Positions 53,746 to 63,213 of a DNA stretch of 64,000 nucleotides are shown piece after piece. The stretch is taken from contig NZ_FOPV01000001.1 of NCBI RefSeq assembly GCF_900113575.1, positions 62,001-126,000 on the forward strand, in the 5' to 3' direction. Under the pieces are notes generated by a model, which worked only from the letters and a program-made list of their open reading frames with translations, was not told the origin of the DNA and searched no databases. Position 1 is the first letter of the stretch. Every line of letters begins with the position of its first letter. Origin of the DNA: Nitrosospira sp. Nsp14 (GTDB taxonomy: Bacteria > Pseudomonadota > Gammaproteobacteria > Burkholderiales > Nitrosomonadaceae). The translations under genes were made by a program, and so were the position numbers.

Positions 53746-54212
53746 GTTTAGTATTCCTCTTTCATTTCTCGTTACTATGACGACGCTTCAAAAAACCTAT
53801 ATATAGCGACTAGGACGCACTTATTTTTGACGTATTGATAAAAAAAGTATTGCCATCAGAGCCATTTCGAGCGCTGAAATCCTCAACAAAAAACAGACTG
53901 AACTTGGATGCTATTCGATTCAATAAGGATGAGTTGATGCTATGTACTCATGTATGAGAACTTGGAAAACTTCTGTCAATTCATTCGCATGTAATCTGGA
54001 CAGGGCAGCACGAATTCTTGCAGAATTCTTAACGCTTGAATACCCCCTGAACAAAAATAAATGCGGGGCTGTTGCCAAAGATTTGAGTATTGCAATTGCA
54101 ATTCAGGGATGCCGGTGTCGAGGATGTGTCGCCGATCGTTATTCGCCCTTGAATCGTCGGTCGCCTTTGCCAAATTGTGACATAATATTTTCTACACTGA
54201 GGAGAACATATC
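53746..54212. promoter_or_regulatory. Divergent region between dksA and the RiPP-like operon
   Basis: About 470 AT-rich bases with no supportable gene; a plus-strand frame starting at 53942 has no protein-like features. It holds promoters for both sides. A TATATATA run lies near 53800-53808 on the dksA side. Near the RiPP operon, CATAATATTTTCTACACT (54181-54198) is AT-rich and close to the start codon, implying a short leader, but no standard -35 box pairs with it. An ECF-sigma promoter is possible. Confidence 0.4.
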
Positions 54213-54632
54213 GTGCGCCACCACAAATCCATGATTTCGATTGCAGTTGGCTCCGTACTTGTTACGAGCTTGAGCACGGCGTCGATCGTTCGTGCAGCTG
54301 ACGACGCCCCACCAGCCAATAATCCTTTCGCCATTCAATCTCTACCCCAAGGCTACATGGTAGCCTACGCTGATAGAGTCGATCCCAGCAAATACGGTAC
54401 GGCCACGAAGGAATATGGCGCCGCCACAAAGGGCGGCGAGGGAAAATGCGGCATGTCGCTGGCGGACACGAACAAGGACGGTAAGGTCACCAAAGAGGAA
54501 TTTTTAAAGCACCACGGAGCCATCTTCGACCAGATTGATGTCAATAAGGATGGTTCTGTCGACAAAACGGAAGCGGATAATTTCGGCGGAGGTAAGTCCA
54601 ATCCCAGTTCGCCCGCTCCCATGAAGAAGTAA
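54213..54632 (+). CDS. Exported RiPP-like precursor: single EGKCG motif plus two EF-hands
   Basis: A 139-residue protein with a GTG start at 54213, supported by AGGAG eight bases upstream. The signal peptide is about residues 1-28. Then NPFAIQSLPQGYMVAYAD (37-54) resembles the leader segment of HvfA/BufA2-type precursors (NPF...L..GY..A). EGKCG at 76-80 contains the only cysteine (Cys79); in HvfA-family RiPPs EGKC motifs are where the MNIO enzyme makes oxazolone/thioamide groups that bind Cu(I). Two canonical EF-hand loops follow, 85-96 (DTNKDGKVTKEE) and 109-120 (DVNKDGSVDKTE), then a Ser/Pro/Lys tail. The MNIO gene starts ten bases after its stop. Copper-binding is inference; the EF-hands should bind calcium. 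Confidence 0.85.
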   Translation: MRHHKSMISIAVGSVLVTSLSTASIVRAADDAPPANNPFAIQSLPQGYMVAYADRVDPSKYGTATKEYGAATKGGEGKCGMSLADTNKDGKVTKEEFLKHHGAIFDQIDVNKDGSVDKTEADNFGGGKSNPSSPAPMKK

Positions 54633-54642
54633 CACCTGATTC

Positions 54643-55497
54643 GTGGAGTCCCTGCGCGCGGCAAGCGTGGGGCTGGGATTTCGGCAGGAATTGATTCCTG
54701 CGCTGAAAAACCGTGTCCCAGCCGTGATCGATTTCTTCGAGATCGCCCCGGAAAACTGGATCGAGCTTGGCGGAAGATACGAACGGGACTTGCGTAGCTT
54801 CACCGAGCGCTACCCCTTTGTTTGTCATGGTCTCTCGCTCTCGATTGGAAGCCCCGCGCCCCTGAATGAGACTCTATTACATTCGATACGCCGGTTCCTC
54901 GACCAGCACCAGATTATCTTATATACCGAACATCTTTCCTATTGTTCTGACGACCGTGGCTACCTCTATGATCTTCTCCCGGTCCCGTTCACCGAAGAAG
55001 CAGTAAGATATGTTGCCTCACGGGTTCGGCGCGTCCAGGAGATTCTGGAGCGGCGCATCGCCCTGGAAAATGCCTCGTTCTACGTGCAAGCTCCTGTTGC
55101 TGATATGAGTGAAATTGAATTTATTCGGGCCGTGTTGATAGAAGCGGATTGCGACCTGCATCTCGACGTCAATAACGTTTATGTTAACAGCGTGAATCAC
55201 GGCTACGATCCTGTCGAATTCATCCGGGCCATGCCCACCGAGCGCATTGTCTATCTGCATATAGCAGGCCATCATAATGAAGCGCAGGATCTAATAATCG
55301 ATACCCACGGAACGGAGGTTATCGATCCGGTATGGGCGTTGTTGGATGAAACCTATCAAATTCATGGCGTACGGCCAACGCTGCTGGAGCGGGATTTTAA
55401 TATTCCGCCTCTTGAAGAACTCGTGCGCGAAATTCAACGCATCGACGTAATTCAGACCCGCTACGCAGGCCCGCCCAATGTTGCCGCCGCTTCCTGA
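54643..55497 (+). CDS. MNIO-family (DUF692) multinuclear iron oxygenase, HvfB/BufB-like
   Basis: A 284-residue TIM-barrel enzyme (GTG start at 54643). Residues expected to hold the iron cluster are present: His62 (CHGLSLSIG), Glu96-His97 (TEHLSY), Glu142 (LENAS), Asp175 and Asn177/178 (LDVNNVYVN), His206 and His210 (HIAGH), Asp220 and His222 (IDTHG), Glu249 (LERDFNIPP). MNIO enzymes oxidise cysteines of RiPP precursors using a multinuclear iron centre. It lies between the precursor and the DUF2063 gene, the standard order. The next gene starts 20 bases before its end. Confidence 0.93.
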   Translation: MESLRAASVGLGFRQELIPALKNRVPAVIDFFEIAPENWIELGGRYERDLRSFTERYPFVCHGLSLSIGSPAPLNETLLHSIRRFLDQHQIILYTEHLSYCSDDRGYLYDLLPVPFTEEAVRYVASRVRRVQEILERRIALENASFYVQAPVADMSEIEFIRAVLIEADCDLHLDVNNVYVNSVNHGYDPVEFIRAMPTERIVYLHIAGHHNEAQDLIIDTHGTEVIDPVWALLDETYQIHGVRPTLLERDFNIPPLEELVREIQRIDVIQTRYAGPPNVAAAS

Positions 55498-56278
55498 ATT
55501 CCAGCGCTTCCAGCGTGAATTCACGTCGCACATTCGCGACCCCCGGGGACACCCTTGTCCAGGCGGAGTCGAGTCGCGCCGTATGGAGGTTTACGCGAGG
55601 CTGGTTTACAGCAATCTAGAAAATTTTCTACTGCCATGCTTTCCCGTTGTCAGAGATGTGCTCGGTGCGCAACGGTGGGCAGAGCTCGTGAAGAATTTCC
55701 TGGCCACCCATCGCAGCGCCTCGCCTTTTTTCCGACAGATACCGGACGAGTTTGTCCAATTCCTTCAGACCGAGGGTGCAATACCTCAAACTTACCCGCC
55801 CTTCCTGCTGGAGCTCGCACACTACGAGTGGGTCGAGCTGGTGCTTTCCGTTTCGAATCGCGCTCCGGACTGGGCATCAATCGCGCCCGACGGCAGCTTA
55901 TTGCTAAATCGCCCTGCTCTAAATCCGGTGCTCGCCAACCTGAGTTATCGCTGGCCGGTGCACCGTATTGGACCGCAGGTCGACGTCGAACCGGCGGAAA
56001 CGCACCTGCTGGTATTCCGCGACCGGTCCGGTGATGTGCAATTTACCGAGATCAATGCCTATACTTCGCGCTTGGTTAACCTTCTGGAGTCCGGCAAGTA
56101 TAGCGGTCAGGCGGCGCTTGAAATAGTTGCTGCGGAAAGCCGCCACCCCATGCCGGAGGTCGTCATAAAGGCGGGACTGGAAGCTATGCTCGACTTACAA
56201 ACACGCGGCGTCCTGCTCGGGGTCGTCCAAGCACCGTGCTTGCACTCCGCAACGCCACCGGCGACTCTTGACGATTAA
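55478..56278 (+). CDS. DUF2063 partner protein, HvfC/BufC-like
   Basis: A 266-residue protein starting at ATG 55478 inside the MNIO gene, indicating coupled translation. The N-terminal DUF2063 domain (about 5-100) has FQREFTSHIRDP, VESRRMEVYARLVYSNLENFLLPCFPV and FLATHRSASPFFRQIPDEFVQFL; a C-terminal domain (about 105-250) includes YPPFLLELAHYEWVEL. This protein binds the precursor leader and guides it to the MNIO enzyme in characterised systems. Its stop lies within the overlapping start of the methyltransferase gene. Confidence 0.92.
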   Translation: MLPPLPEFQRFQREFTSHIRDPRGHPCPGGVESRRMEVYARLVYSNLENFLLPCFPVVRDVLGAQRWAELVKNFLATHRSASPFFRQIPDEFVQFLQTEGAIPQTYPPFLLELAHYEWVELVLSVSNRAPDWASIAPDGSLLLNRPALNPVLANLSYRWPVHRIGPQVDVEPAETHLLVFRDRSGDVQFTEINAYTSRLVNLLESGKYSGQAALEIVAAESRHPMPEVVIKAGLEAMLDLQTRGVLLGVVQAPCLHSATPPATLDD

Positions 56279-56960
56279 TTTGGATGAAATAATCGCCTCC
56301 AGAGAAGGAAGTGGCGAGACAACCCCGTTGAATACCGACCCGCACGACCTGAGAAAAACTTCCGAGCTAACGCTGGCTCGGTACAACGAACGTGCCGATG
56401 CGTTCTGGACGGGTACGAAAGACCATGACGTCAGCCAAAATATCGCCGCATTTTTGCAGCACATCGAGAGCGGTCCGCCCTGCACGATTCTCGATTTTGG
56501 CTGTGGACCGGGCCGTGATCTGAAAGTTTTTTCGGAGCTTGGTCATATTGCCGTTGGGCTGGAGGGGGCCATACGTTTTGTCGAGATGGCGCGATCCTAT
56601 AGCGGCTGCGAAGTGTGGCATCAGGACTTTCTTCAGCTCTCCCTGCCGTGCGGATACTTCGATGGCATATTCGCCAATGCTTCCCTGTTTCATGTTCCCG
56701 GCTCCGAATTATCCCGTGTATTGGCGGAGCTATCGATGGCATTGAAACCCCGCGGCGTGTTGTTCAGCTCCAATCCGCGGGGGAATAATGAGGAATATTG
56801 GAATCAGGGGCGTTATGGCCGGTATCACGACATCCAGGGCTGGCGCGGCTTCATGGCCGGAGCGGCGTTTATCGAGATAGATCATTACTACCGGCCCGCG
56901 GGACTTCCGCGCGAACGCCAGCCGTGGCTTGCCAGCATATGGCGTAAAGCGAGCTCGTAG
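56268..56960 (+). CDS. Class I SAM-dependent methyltransferase, possible RiPP tailoring enzyme
   Basis: A 230-residue protein with a TTG start at 56268 overlapping the BufC-like stop by 11 bases; no better in-frame start is close. Motif I is ILDFGCGPGRDL (about 74-85), with later motifs AVGLEGAIRFVEMAR and LKPRGVLFSSNPRG. The fold is a small-molecule or protein methyltransferase of the UbiE/Methyltransf_11 type. The tight overlap suggests it belongs to the RiPP-like operon, but it could also be an unrelated enzyme merely carried along. No specific substrate can be named. Confidence 0.8.
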   Translation: MTINLDEIIASREGSGETTPLNTDPHDLRKTSELTLARYNERADAFWTGTKDHDVSQNIAAFLQHIESGPPCTILDFGCGPGRDLKVFSELGHIAVGLEGAIRFVEMARSYSGCEVWHQDFLQLSLPCGYFDGIFANASLFHVPGSELSRVLAELSMALKPRGVLFSSNPRGNNEEYWNQGRYGRYHDIQGWRGFMAGAAFIEIDHYYRPAGLPRERQPWLASIWRKASS

Positions 56961-56995
56961 CGTCAAGCCCGGGGCGTCATTCAGTTACAGCTCAC

Positions 56996-58186
56996 ATGCG
57001 CTTGAAAAAGGACGTGATCATAATAGGCGCAGGTGCCGCAGGCATGATGTGCGCAATGGAGGCCGGAAAGCGCGGACGTTCAGTACTGTTGCTCGATCAC
57101 GCAACCAAGCTCGCCGAAAAAATCCGTATTTCAGGCGGGGGCCGGTGCAACTTTACCAATCGTCATACAACGCCAGCGAATTTCCTTTCGCACAATCCTC
57201 ATTTCTGCCGCTCGGCATTGGCGCGCTTCACCCCGCAGCATTTTACAGCGCTCGTGGAAAGGCATGGTATCCGTTATCACGAAAAGAAGCTCGGACAATT
57301 ATTTTGCGACGGCAGTTCGCAGCAAATCATCGACATGCTTCGGCGGGAGTGCAACCAAGCGAAGGTGCAATGGCAAATGCCATGCCGAGTTACCAATATA
57401 AATCGCCCCAGCGCACGCGGCGTGGGCTTCATGCTTGAAACCGACGTTGCCGAGTTCGAGACGGAATCGCTGGTGATCGCGACTGGGGGCCTTTCAATCC
57501 CCCAAATCGGATCAAGTTCTTTGGGCTATCGCATTGCAGAGCAGTTTGGGATCAGCGTGACGCCGTTGCGCGCGGGCTTGGTTCCATTGATTTTTGCGCG
57601 CGACCAGCTGGCACAGCTTTCCGAACTTCCCGGGGTCGCGCTTGACGCAGAGGTATCTTGCAACACCGGGCGTTTCCGAGAAAATCTACTCGTTACACAC
57701 CGCGGGTTGAGCGGTCCCGCGACATTGCAAATTTCCAGCTACTGGAAACCAGGGTCTCCTATCCACATCAATCTGTTACCCGGTCTGGATGCCAAGGCGT
57801 GGTTGCTCGAACAGAGGCGTAGCCGCGCGCTTCTCTCCAATGTGCTAGCGCAACATTTGCCGCGGCGGTTTGCAAAAGCCTGGATCGATTCAATCAAAGG
57901 AGAGCAGGACGTGGCGATGCATCACTATGATGATCACAGCTTGAACAAGATCGCCGCGCAATTGCACGATTGGCAAATCAAGCCCGAGGGTACCGCCGGT
58001 TACAAAAAGGCGGAAGTAACGCTTGGCGGGGTAGATACCCGGGAGCTGTCCTCCAGAACCATGGAAGTGAGAAAAGTGCCGGGCCTATTCTTTATCGGCG
58101 AGGTAGTGGATGTAACCGGGCATCTGGGTGGTTTCAATTTCCAGTGGGCCTGGGCATCGGGCCATGCGGCGGGACAATTTGCCTAG
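56996..58186 (+). CDS. HI0933-family flavoprotein (NAD(P)/FAD-dependent oxidoreductase, YhiN/BaiN-like)
   Basis: A 396-residue flavoprotein. The FAD-binding GAGAAGMMCAMEA is at about 11-23, followed by KIRISGGGRCNFTN and a C-terminal GEVVDVTGHLGGFNFQWAWASGHAAG, all signatures of the HI0933 family. The physiological reaction of most members is unknown. It starts 35 bases after the methyltransferase stop on the same strand, so it may share the transcript, yet this gene is widespread alone. Confidence 0.9.
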   Translation: MRLKKDVIIIGAGAAGMMCAMEAGKRGRSVLLLDHATKLAEKIRISGGGRCNFTNRHTTPANFLSHNPHFCRSALARFTPQHFTALVERHGIRYHEKKLGQLFCDGSSQQIIDMLRRECNQAKVQWQMPCRVTNINRPSARGVGFMLETDVAEFETESLVIATGGLSIPQIGSSSLGYRIAEQFGISVTPLRAGLVPLIFARDQLAQLSELPGVALDAEVSCNTGRFRENLLVTHRGLSGPATLQISSYWKPGSPIHINLLPGLDAKAWLLEQRRSRALLSNVLAQHLPRRFAKAWIDSIKGEQDVAMHHYDDHSLNKIAAQLHDWQIKPEGTAGYKKAEVTLGGVDTRELSSRTMEVRKVPGLFFIGEVVDVTGHLGGFNFQWAWASGHAAGQFA

Positions 58187-58315
58187 CGCAAGTCCCCTAT
58201 CTGATTAGTGACCGCATAGTGGGCGCTCGCTTGCAATGGTGTGCCGGTCAAGTTCCTGAAGACGGCGGGCGTCGGTGCGGTACTACCGGGATTCGTACAA
58301 CAGTATATCGAGTGG

Positions 58316-59647
58316 TTACAGCACGTAGCGCGCCAGATCCTCGCTTTGGGATAAACTATCCAGTCGCGTATTGACATATTCGGCATCGATAACGACCGTG
58401 GCCCCGGTGTGTTTTTCGGCATCGAAAGACACCTCTTCCAGAAGCTTCTCCATCGCAGTATATAAACGCCTCGCGCCGATATTCTCGGTTTTTTCGTTAA
58501 CCGAAAAAGCAATCTCCGCCAGTCTCCGCACCGCTCCGGGGGTAAATTCCAACTTGATCCCTTCCGTCTCCAGGAGCGCTTCATACTGGCGTGTAAGGCA
58601 CGCATCCGTATTGGTCAGGATTTGCACGAAATCATCGGCGCTGAGGCTCGTGAGTTCGACACGAATGGGGAATCTCCCCTGTAATTCGGGTATCAGATCG
58701 GAGGGTTTGGCGAGATGAAATGCGCCGCTGGCGATAAACAGGATGTGATCGGTTTTGATCATCCCATATTTGGTTGAAATGGTGGTACCTTCTACCAGTG
58801 GGAGCAGGTCGCGCTGAACACCCTGACGCGAAACATCCGCTCCGGAAGTTTCCGAGCGACTGGTGATCTTGTCGATCTCATCGAGAAACACAATGCCGTT
58901 CTGCTCAACATTTTGCACCGCCTGAAGCTTCAATTCTTCATCGTTAACGAGTTTGGACGCTTCTTCTTCGGTGATGAGCTTCATGGCCTCGCGAATCCTG
59001 AGCTTCCGTGTTCTCTTCCTCTCTCCTCCCAGATTCTGGAACATGCCCTGGATTTGCGTGGTAAGTTCTTCCATGCCAGGCGGCGCAAAAATTTCCATGT
59101 GCGTGTGGGGGGAAGCCACGTCGATTTCGATTTCCTTATCGTTCAGCTCCCCCTCGCGTAATTTCTTGCGGAATTTCTGCCGGGTAGCGCTTTCGCCTTC
59201 ACTCACCTCTATCGGCGCGCCGATCTCTCTCGCCGCCGGCAGCAGCACGTCGAGAATGCGTTCTTCGGCGTGATCTTCAGCACGAGCGCGCATTTTTTGG
59301 GTTTCCCGCTCGCGCGATTGCTTGATTGCCGATTCCACCAAGTCACGTATGATGGAGTCCACATCCCGCCCAACGTAACCTACTTCAGTAAATTTTGTCG
59401 CTTCGATCTTGATGAAAGGGGCATCCGCAAGCTTAGCCAGTCGCCGGGCAATTTCGGTTTTGCCGACTCCGGTGGGTCCGATCATTAAAATATTCTTGGG
59501 GGTAATTTCCTGCCTTAGCGGGTCCATAACCTGCTGTCGGCGCCAGCGATTTCGGAGCGCGATGGCGACGGAGCGCTTGGCTGCCTCCTGTCCAATGATA
59601 TGCTTATCCAACTCATGGACGATTTCCCGCGGGGTCAACTGAGACAT
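58316..59647 (-). CDS. hslU: ATP-dependent protease ATPase subunit HslU
   Basis: A 443-residue AAA+ unfoldase of standard length. Walker A is [14 protein letters not shown], Walker [11 protein letters not shown], and the GYVG pore loop is in [12 protein letters not shown]. The C-terminal LARYVL tail that activates HslV is present. It forms the HslUV protease with the product of the gene 147 bases upstream on the same strand. Confidence 0.97.
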   Translation of the reverse strand: MSQLTPREIVHELDKHIIGQEAAKRSVAIALRNRWRRQQVMDPLRQEITPKNILMIGPTGVGKTEIARRLAKLADAPFIKIEATKFTEVGYVGRDVDSIIRDLVESAIKQSRERETQKMRARAEDHAEERILDVLLPAAREIGAPIEVSEGESATRQKFRKKLREGELNDKEIEIDVASPHTHMEIFAPPGMEELTTQIQGMFQNLGGERKRTRKLRIREAMKLITEEEASKLVNDEELKLQAVQNVEQNGIVFLDEIDKITSRSETSGADVSRQGVQRDLLPLVEGTTISTKYGMIKTDHILFIASGAFHLAKPSDLIPELQGRFPIRVELTSLSADDFVQILTNTDACLTRQYEALLETEGIKLEFTPGAVRRLAEIAFSVNEKTENIGARRLYTAMEKLLEEVSFDAEKHTGATVVIDAEYVNTRLDSLSQSEDLARYVL

Positions 59648-59794
59648 GGCTTTGAGATCGTGTTAAATTTCAGCTGCGAAAAATTTGCAAGCAGGCAACG
59701 GCGGAAAGTAAGGGTAACACGGGTAAGCTCGACGTGATCCCCATCGTACATGGTATTTTGCACGCCATATCTTCCGCATCCCGGCTTACTGGTA

Positions 59795-60316
59795 TCACTC
59801 CAGAACTTCGATGACAAAATTCTGGTTTGTATAGATGCACAAATCGCCCGCGATCGCCAGCGACTTCTCGACGACATCCCGTGCCGTCAGGCTGGTATTC
59901 TCGAGAAGGGCACGCGCGGCCGAATGAGCGTAGGAGCCCCCACTGCCGATCGCAGCGAGGCCCAACTCCGGCTCAATTACGTCACCTGACCCCGTAATGA
60001 TCAGCGTAACACCCGGATCGGCCACCACCAGCATTGCTTCCAGGCGGCGCAGGATCCGGTCCGTTCGCCAGTCCTTCGCCAACTCTACCGCCGAGCGCAT
60101 GAGGTGTCCCTGATGTTTCTCAAGCTTACCTTCGAAACGCTCAAACAATGTAAACGCGTCCGCGGTACCGCCAGCGAATCCGGCGAGGATTTTTTCGTGG
60201 TATAGCCTGCGTACCTTGCGAGCACTTGCCTTGGCCACAACAGCGCCCAGGGTTACCTGCCCGTCACCCCCGAGTGCGACTTGGCCCCCGCGTCGCGCGG
60301 AAAGAATGGTTGTCAT
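59795..60316 (-). CDS. hslV: ATP-dependent protease peptidase subunit HslV
   Basis: A 173-residue proteasome-like peptidase. The mature N-terminal Thr2 follows the start Met ([24 protein letters not shown]), and [21 protein letters not shown] is typical. It is the threonine-type proteolytic ring that HslU feeds. The 147-base gap to hslU is longer than in many relatives and contains no gene. Confidence 0.97.
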   Translation of the reverse strand: MTTILSARRGGQVALGGDGQVTLGAVVAKASARKVRRLYHEKILAGFAGGTADAFTLFERFEGKLEKHQGHLMRSAVELAKDWRTDRILRRLEAMLVVADPGVTLIITGSGDVIEPELGLAAIGSGGSYAHSAARALLENTSLTARDVVEKSLAIAGDLCIYTNQNFVIEVLE

Positions 60317-60442
60317 GATGTTCTGGCATTAATTAAATTTAGGGCGTTATCGTCCGGAGCCGGGATTATAACGCTGATTCCTCGAAAACATGCAAATTGT
60401 ACCGCTCGGCAAGCTCAACTAGAGGTGAGGCTGGCGCAAGGT

Positions 60443-61348
60443 TCAACCCTTTTCCTTTTTCCTCGCACGCGGATGGGCGGCGTCATAGACCTTTGACAAG
60501 TGCTGAAAATCGAGATGGGTATAAACCTGAGTGGTGCTGATGTTGGCGTGTCCAAGCATCTCCTGCACAGCCCGCAAGTCGCCGCTCGATTGCAATAGGT
60601 GCGAGGCGAACGAGTGCCTCAATACATGAGGATGAACGTTGACGTTTATACCTTGCCGCACAGCGTGATCTTTAAGGCGCTGGGCAATCGACCGCCGGCT
60701 GATGTTTTTTCCGTATCGGGACAGGAACAAAGCCGATGCTCCCGGCCGCATCAAGCCCTCGCGCTGTTTTATCCATTCGCCCACCGCCTGTATCGCCTTG
60801 CTGCCAACCGGCACTATCCGAGTCTTTCCGCCTTTCCCGGTGACACGCGCGGTACCGTCAGATAAGCTCAAATCCTCCGGTTTCATGTCTGTGAGCTCAG
60901 CCAGCCGCAGACCCGAGGAATAGCAAAGCTCGAACATGGCTTTGTCTCGGACCGCCATTGGGTCGTCGCCCATGGACGACTCCAGAAGTTTTGCAGCCTC
61001 ATCAGGCGAAAGGGTATGCGGCAGAGGTTTAGGTGACTTCGGCGCTCGGACACCGGCACAGGGATTGGAGTCGAAGCCGTGATCCCGCGTGAGGTATTTG
61101 TAAAATCCGCGCCATGCCGAGAGCATCCTGGAAAGGCTTCTGCCGGAAAACCCATTCCCATGCAGCTGGGCTGAGAAGCGCCGGATATTATGTATTTGCA
61201 GTTGATCGAGCGGCAGGCTCTGCGCAAGTTTTACCAGCACAGCAATATCGCGCGCATAGCTTTTACACGTAAGCGGCGATAAACGCCGCTCCGTGGCCAC
61301 ATGGGACAGATAGGCAGAGGCAAGTTCCTGGCTGTTACCGCTGATCAT
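60443..61348 (-). CDS. xerC: Tyrosine recombinase XerC
   Basis: A 301-residue recombinase. I chose the ATG at 61348, 12 codons inside a longer frame, because it overlaps the DUF484 stop only slightly. The catalytic set is visible: Arg in SSGLRLAEL, Lys in GKGGKTR, HVLRHSFA, His in GHANISTTQ, and Tyr in QVYTHLD. XerC with XerD resolves chromosome dimers at dif. It is part of the common dapF-DUF484-xerC arrangement. Confidence 0.94.
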   Translation of the reverse strand: MISGNSQELASAYLSHVATERRLSPLTCKSYARDIAVLVKLAQSLPLDQLQIHNIRRFSAQLHGNGFSGRSLSRMLSAWRGFYKYLTRDHGFDSNPCAGVRAPKSPKPLPHTLSPDEAAKLLESSMGDDPMAVRDKAMFELCYSSGLRLAELTDMKPEDLSLSDGTARVTGKGGKTRIVPVGSKAIQAVGEWIKQREGLMRPGASALFLSRYGKNISRRSIAQRLKDHAVRQGINVNVHPHVLRHSFASHLLQSSGDLRAVQEMLGHANISTTQVYTHLDFQHLSKVYDAAHPRARKKEKG

Positions 61349-62048
61349 GCTGGTTCGTTTCTTCGGTATGGGCGGGTGCGGCAAGGCGCCCTAGCGCAGC
61401 GCTGACAAGCTCACTCAGCCGCGTCAGGTAAACCGTTCCCATTTCCGGATAAAACCGCTGCTGATCCTCGCTTCCCATGACCAGCAGACCGATGGTCTTC
61501 TGCGTTCGCAGCGCCACCATCGCAAAAGAGCGCAGCCGCGTGGCGTCCTCCCCAAACCAGTGATGGATCTCGTCCATTATGTGGGTCCCGCAATATGGAT
61601 GCACCAAGCTTTCTGCCACGGCGTGAATATCGGCGCTGGTGGGCGAGAATTCCGGCAGAGCCGAGTCCTCGCTGGTGACGTTCCACAACCGCAGCACCGT
61701 GTGGGGTACGGAAAAATTCTCGCGCAGATCAAAGTTTAAATCATGCACCAGATCGCTTAAGCGCTTGAACGTGAGTAGCAAAACAGCCAGCCGGTGCATT
61801 TTATCGGCAATGGCGTCATTCTCTTCACCGAATCTGATCAACTCCGCTAATTTTTCCTGCAACACGCGATTTTTATCCCGGAGTGCGGCAATCTGCCTTT
61901 GGCTTATTGGTATGGCCCCGCCGCCATGAGGATGAGGCACCTGAATCTCTGTCAGCATGTCCGCGTGGTCCTCGAAGAACTCGGGATGAGTCCGCAGGTA
62001 GCGGACTACCTCCTCCGGACCGAGATTCATATCGTCGATATTAGACAT
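61335..62048 (-). CDS. DUF484 family protein
   Basis: A 237-residue protein with an N-terminal helical part (DMNLGPEEVVRYLRTHPEFFEDHADMLTEI), a coiled segment (about 45-90, RQIAALRDKNRVLQEKLAELI) and a GAF-like C-terminal domain. This family is almost always between dapF and xerC in proteobacteria; its function is not established. It overlaps the xerC start. Confidence 0.92.
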   Translation of the reverse strand: MSNIDDMNLGPEEVVRYLRTHPEFFEDHADMLTEIQVPHPHGGGAIPISQRQIAALRDKNRVLQEKLAELIRFGEENDAIADKMHRLAVLLLTFKRLSDLVHDLNFDLRENFSVPHTVLRLWNVTSEDSALPEFSPTSADIHAVAESLVHPYCGTHIMDEIHHWFGEDATRLRSFAMVALRTQKTIGLLVMGSEDQQRFYPEMGTVYLTRLSELVSAALGRLAAPAHTEETNQHDQR

Positions 62049-62203
62049 CGCTGATCAACCTTGGTAGGTTCCCGCTGCAGCAATTCAAGCCACCGCGGGA
62101 CGTTTTCGCGTTTTAAAGAAGCCCCCTCTCAAGCCGTGGAGCCAGGTAATCTACTGATTTTACCAGCAACTGTACCTATGGACGATTTGCGCAGGGCTGA
62201 GTC

Positions 62204-63031
62204 CTATAACTCAATCTCTCCTTCAAATACCGCGACGGCAGGGCCGGTCATCCAGACCGGGTGAGGTTCGCCTTCCCAGCGTATGCCGAGATCACCATTA
62301 CGAAAGCTGACTGTCACCGATGACTCCAGCAATCCTCGCTGGATACCCGCCACCACCGCAGCACAGGCGCCTGTGCCGCAGGAAAGCGTTTCTCCGGCAC
62401 CACGCTCGTAAACCCGCAAGCGAATATGATGTCTGTCGACCACCTGAAAATATCCAGCATTCACCCGTTGGGGAAAGCGAGCGTGACCTTCGATCAGTGC
62501 GCCCTCAGTCGGCACCGGCGCCTGATCAATATCCGTCACCAGTTGAACCGCGTGGGGGTTGCCCATGGACAAAGCACTGATCTCCACCTGTTTGCCATCG
62601 ATATTGAGCCGGTAAGTTGATGCGCGTTTTTCAGCAACGAAGGGAATTTCTTCCGGCTCGAACTTGGGCGCGCCCATGTTGACGGTAACTTCACCATTAC
62701 TCTCCAGCTTGGGAATAATGATGCCAGCCAGCGTCTCGACGTGGATCTCCCGTTTGGCTGACATGCGGTTGTCATGCACATAGCGAACGAAGCAGCGCGC
62801 GCCATTTCCGCACTGCTCTACTTCCCCCCCATCGGCATTGAAAATGCGATAACGAAAGTCTGCGCCGCCTTTTGCGGTCTCGATCAAGAGGATCTGATCA
62901 CAGCCAATGCCGAAGTGGCGGTCAGCCAGTAAACATAGCTGTTCACGGTTAAGAGCGACCGGCCGGTTCACGGCGTCAATAACCACGAAATCATTGCCCA
63001 GGCCATGCATTTTGGTGAACTTGAGTTTCAT
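62204..63031 (-). CDS. dapF: Diaminopimelate epimerase
   Basis: A 275-residue enzyme from the ATG at 63031 ([19 protein letters not shown]), the family start; upstream codons are less likely. The two catalytic cysteines are in QCGNGARCF and [11 protein letters not shown]. It converts LL- to meso-diaminopimelate for lysine and peptidoglycan. No ribosome-binding site is evident, and a TATACT sequence ends two bases before the start codon, raising the possibility of a very short leader. Confidence 0.94.
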   Translation of the reverse strand: MKLKFTKMHGLGNDFVVIDAVNRPVALNREQLCLLADRHFGIGCDQILLIETAKGGADFRYRIFNADGGEVEQCGNGARCFVRYVHDNRMSAKREIHVETLAGIIIPKLESNGEVTVNMGAPKFEPEEIPFVAEKRASTYRLNIDGKQVEISALSMGNPHAVQLVTDIDQAPVPTEGALIEGHARFPQRVNAGYFQVVDRHHIRLRVYERGAGETLSCGTGACAAVVAGIQRGLLESSVTVSFRNGDLGIRWEGEPHPVWMTGPAVAVFEGEIEL

Positions 63032-63213
63032 GAGTATAGCAGTGAAAAAATACCTAAATGAACGGCCGCCGGAGGACCGCAAAACTTCCCCGCTTCGGGC
63101 TATGGATCAATTTGTTAAAAGAGAGAGGGTATCAGCAATGTTATTCGTCTTCTTAATAACCGAGTAATTTGGTATTCTACAGGCCTTTTACGACTATAAA
63201 CGGGCTGGACGAC

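Noticed and set aside
63083-63213. SAM- or SAH-sensing riboswitch before metK
   Set aside because: No conserved core strings or stems of these classes are visible in the leader.
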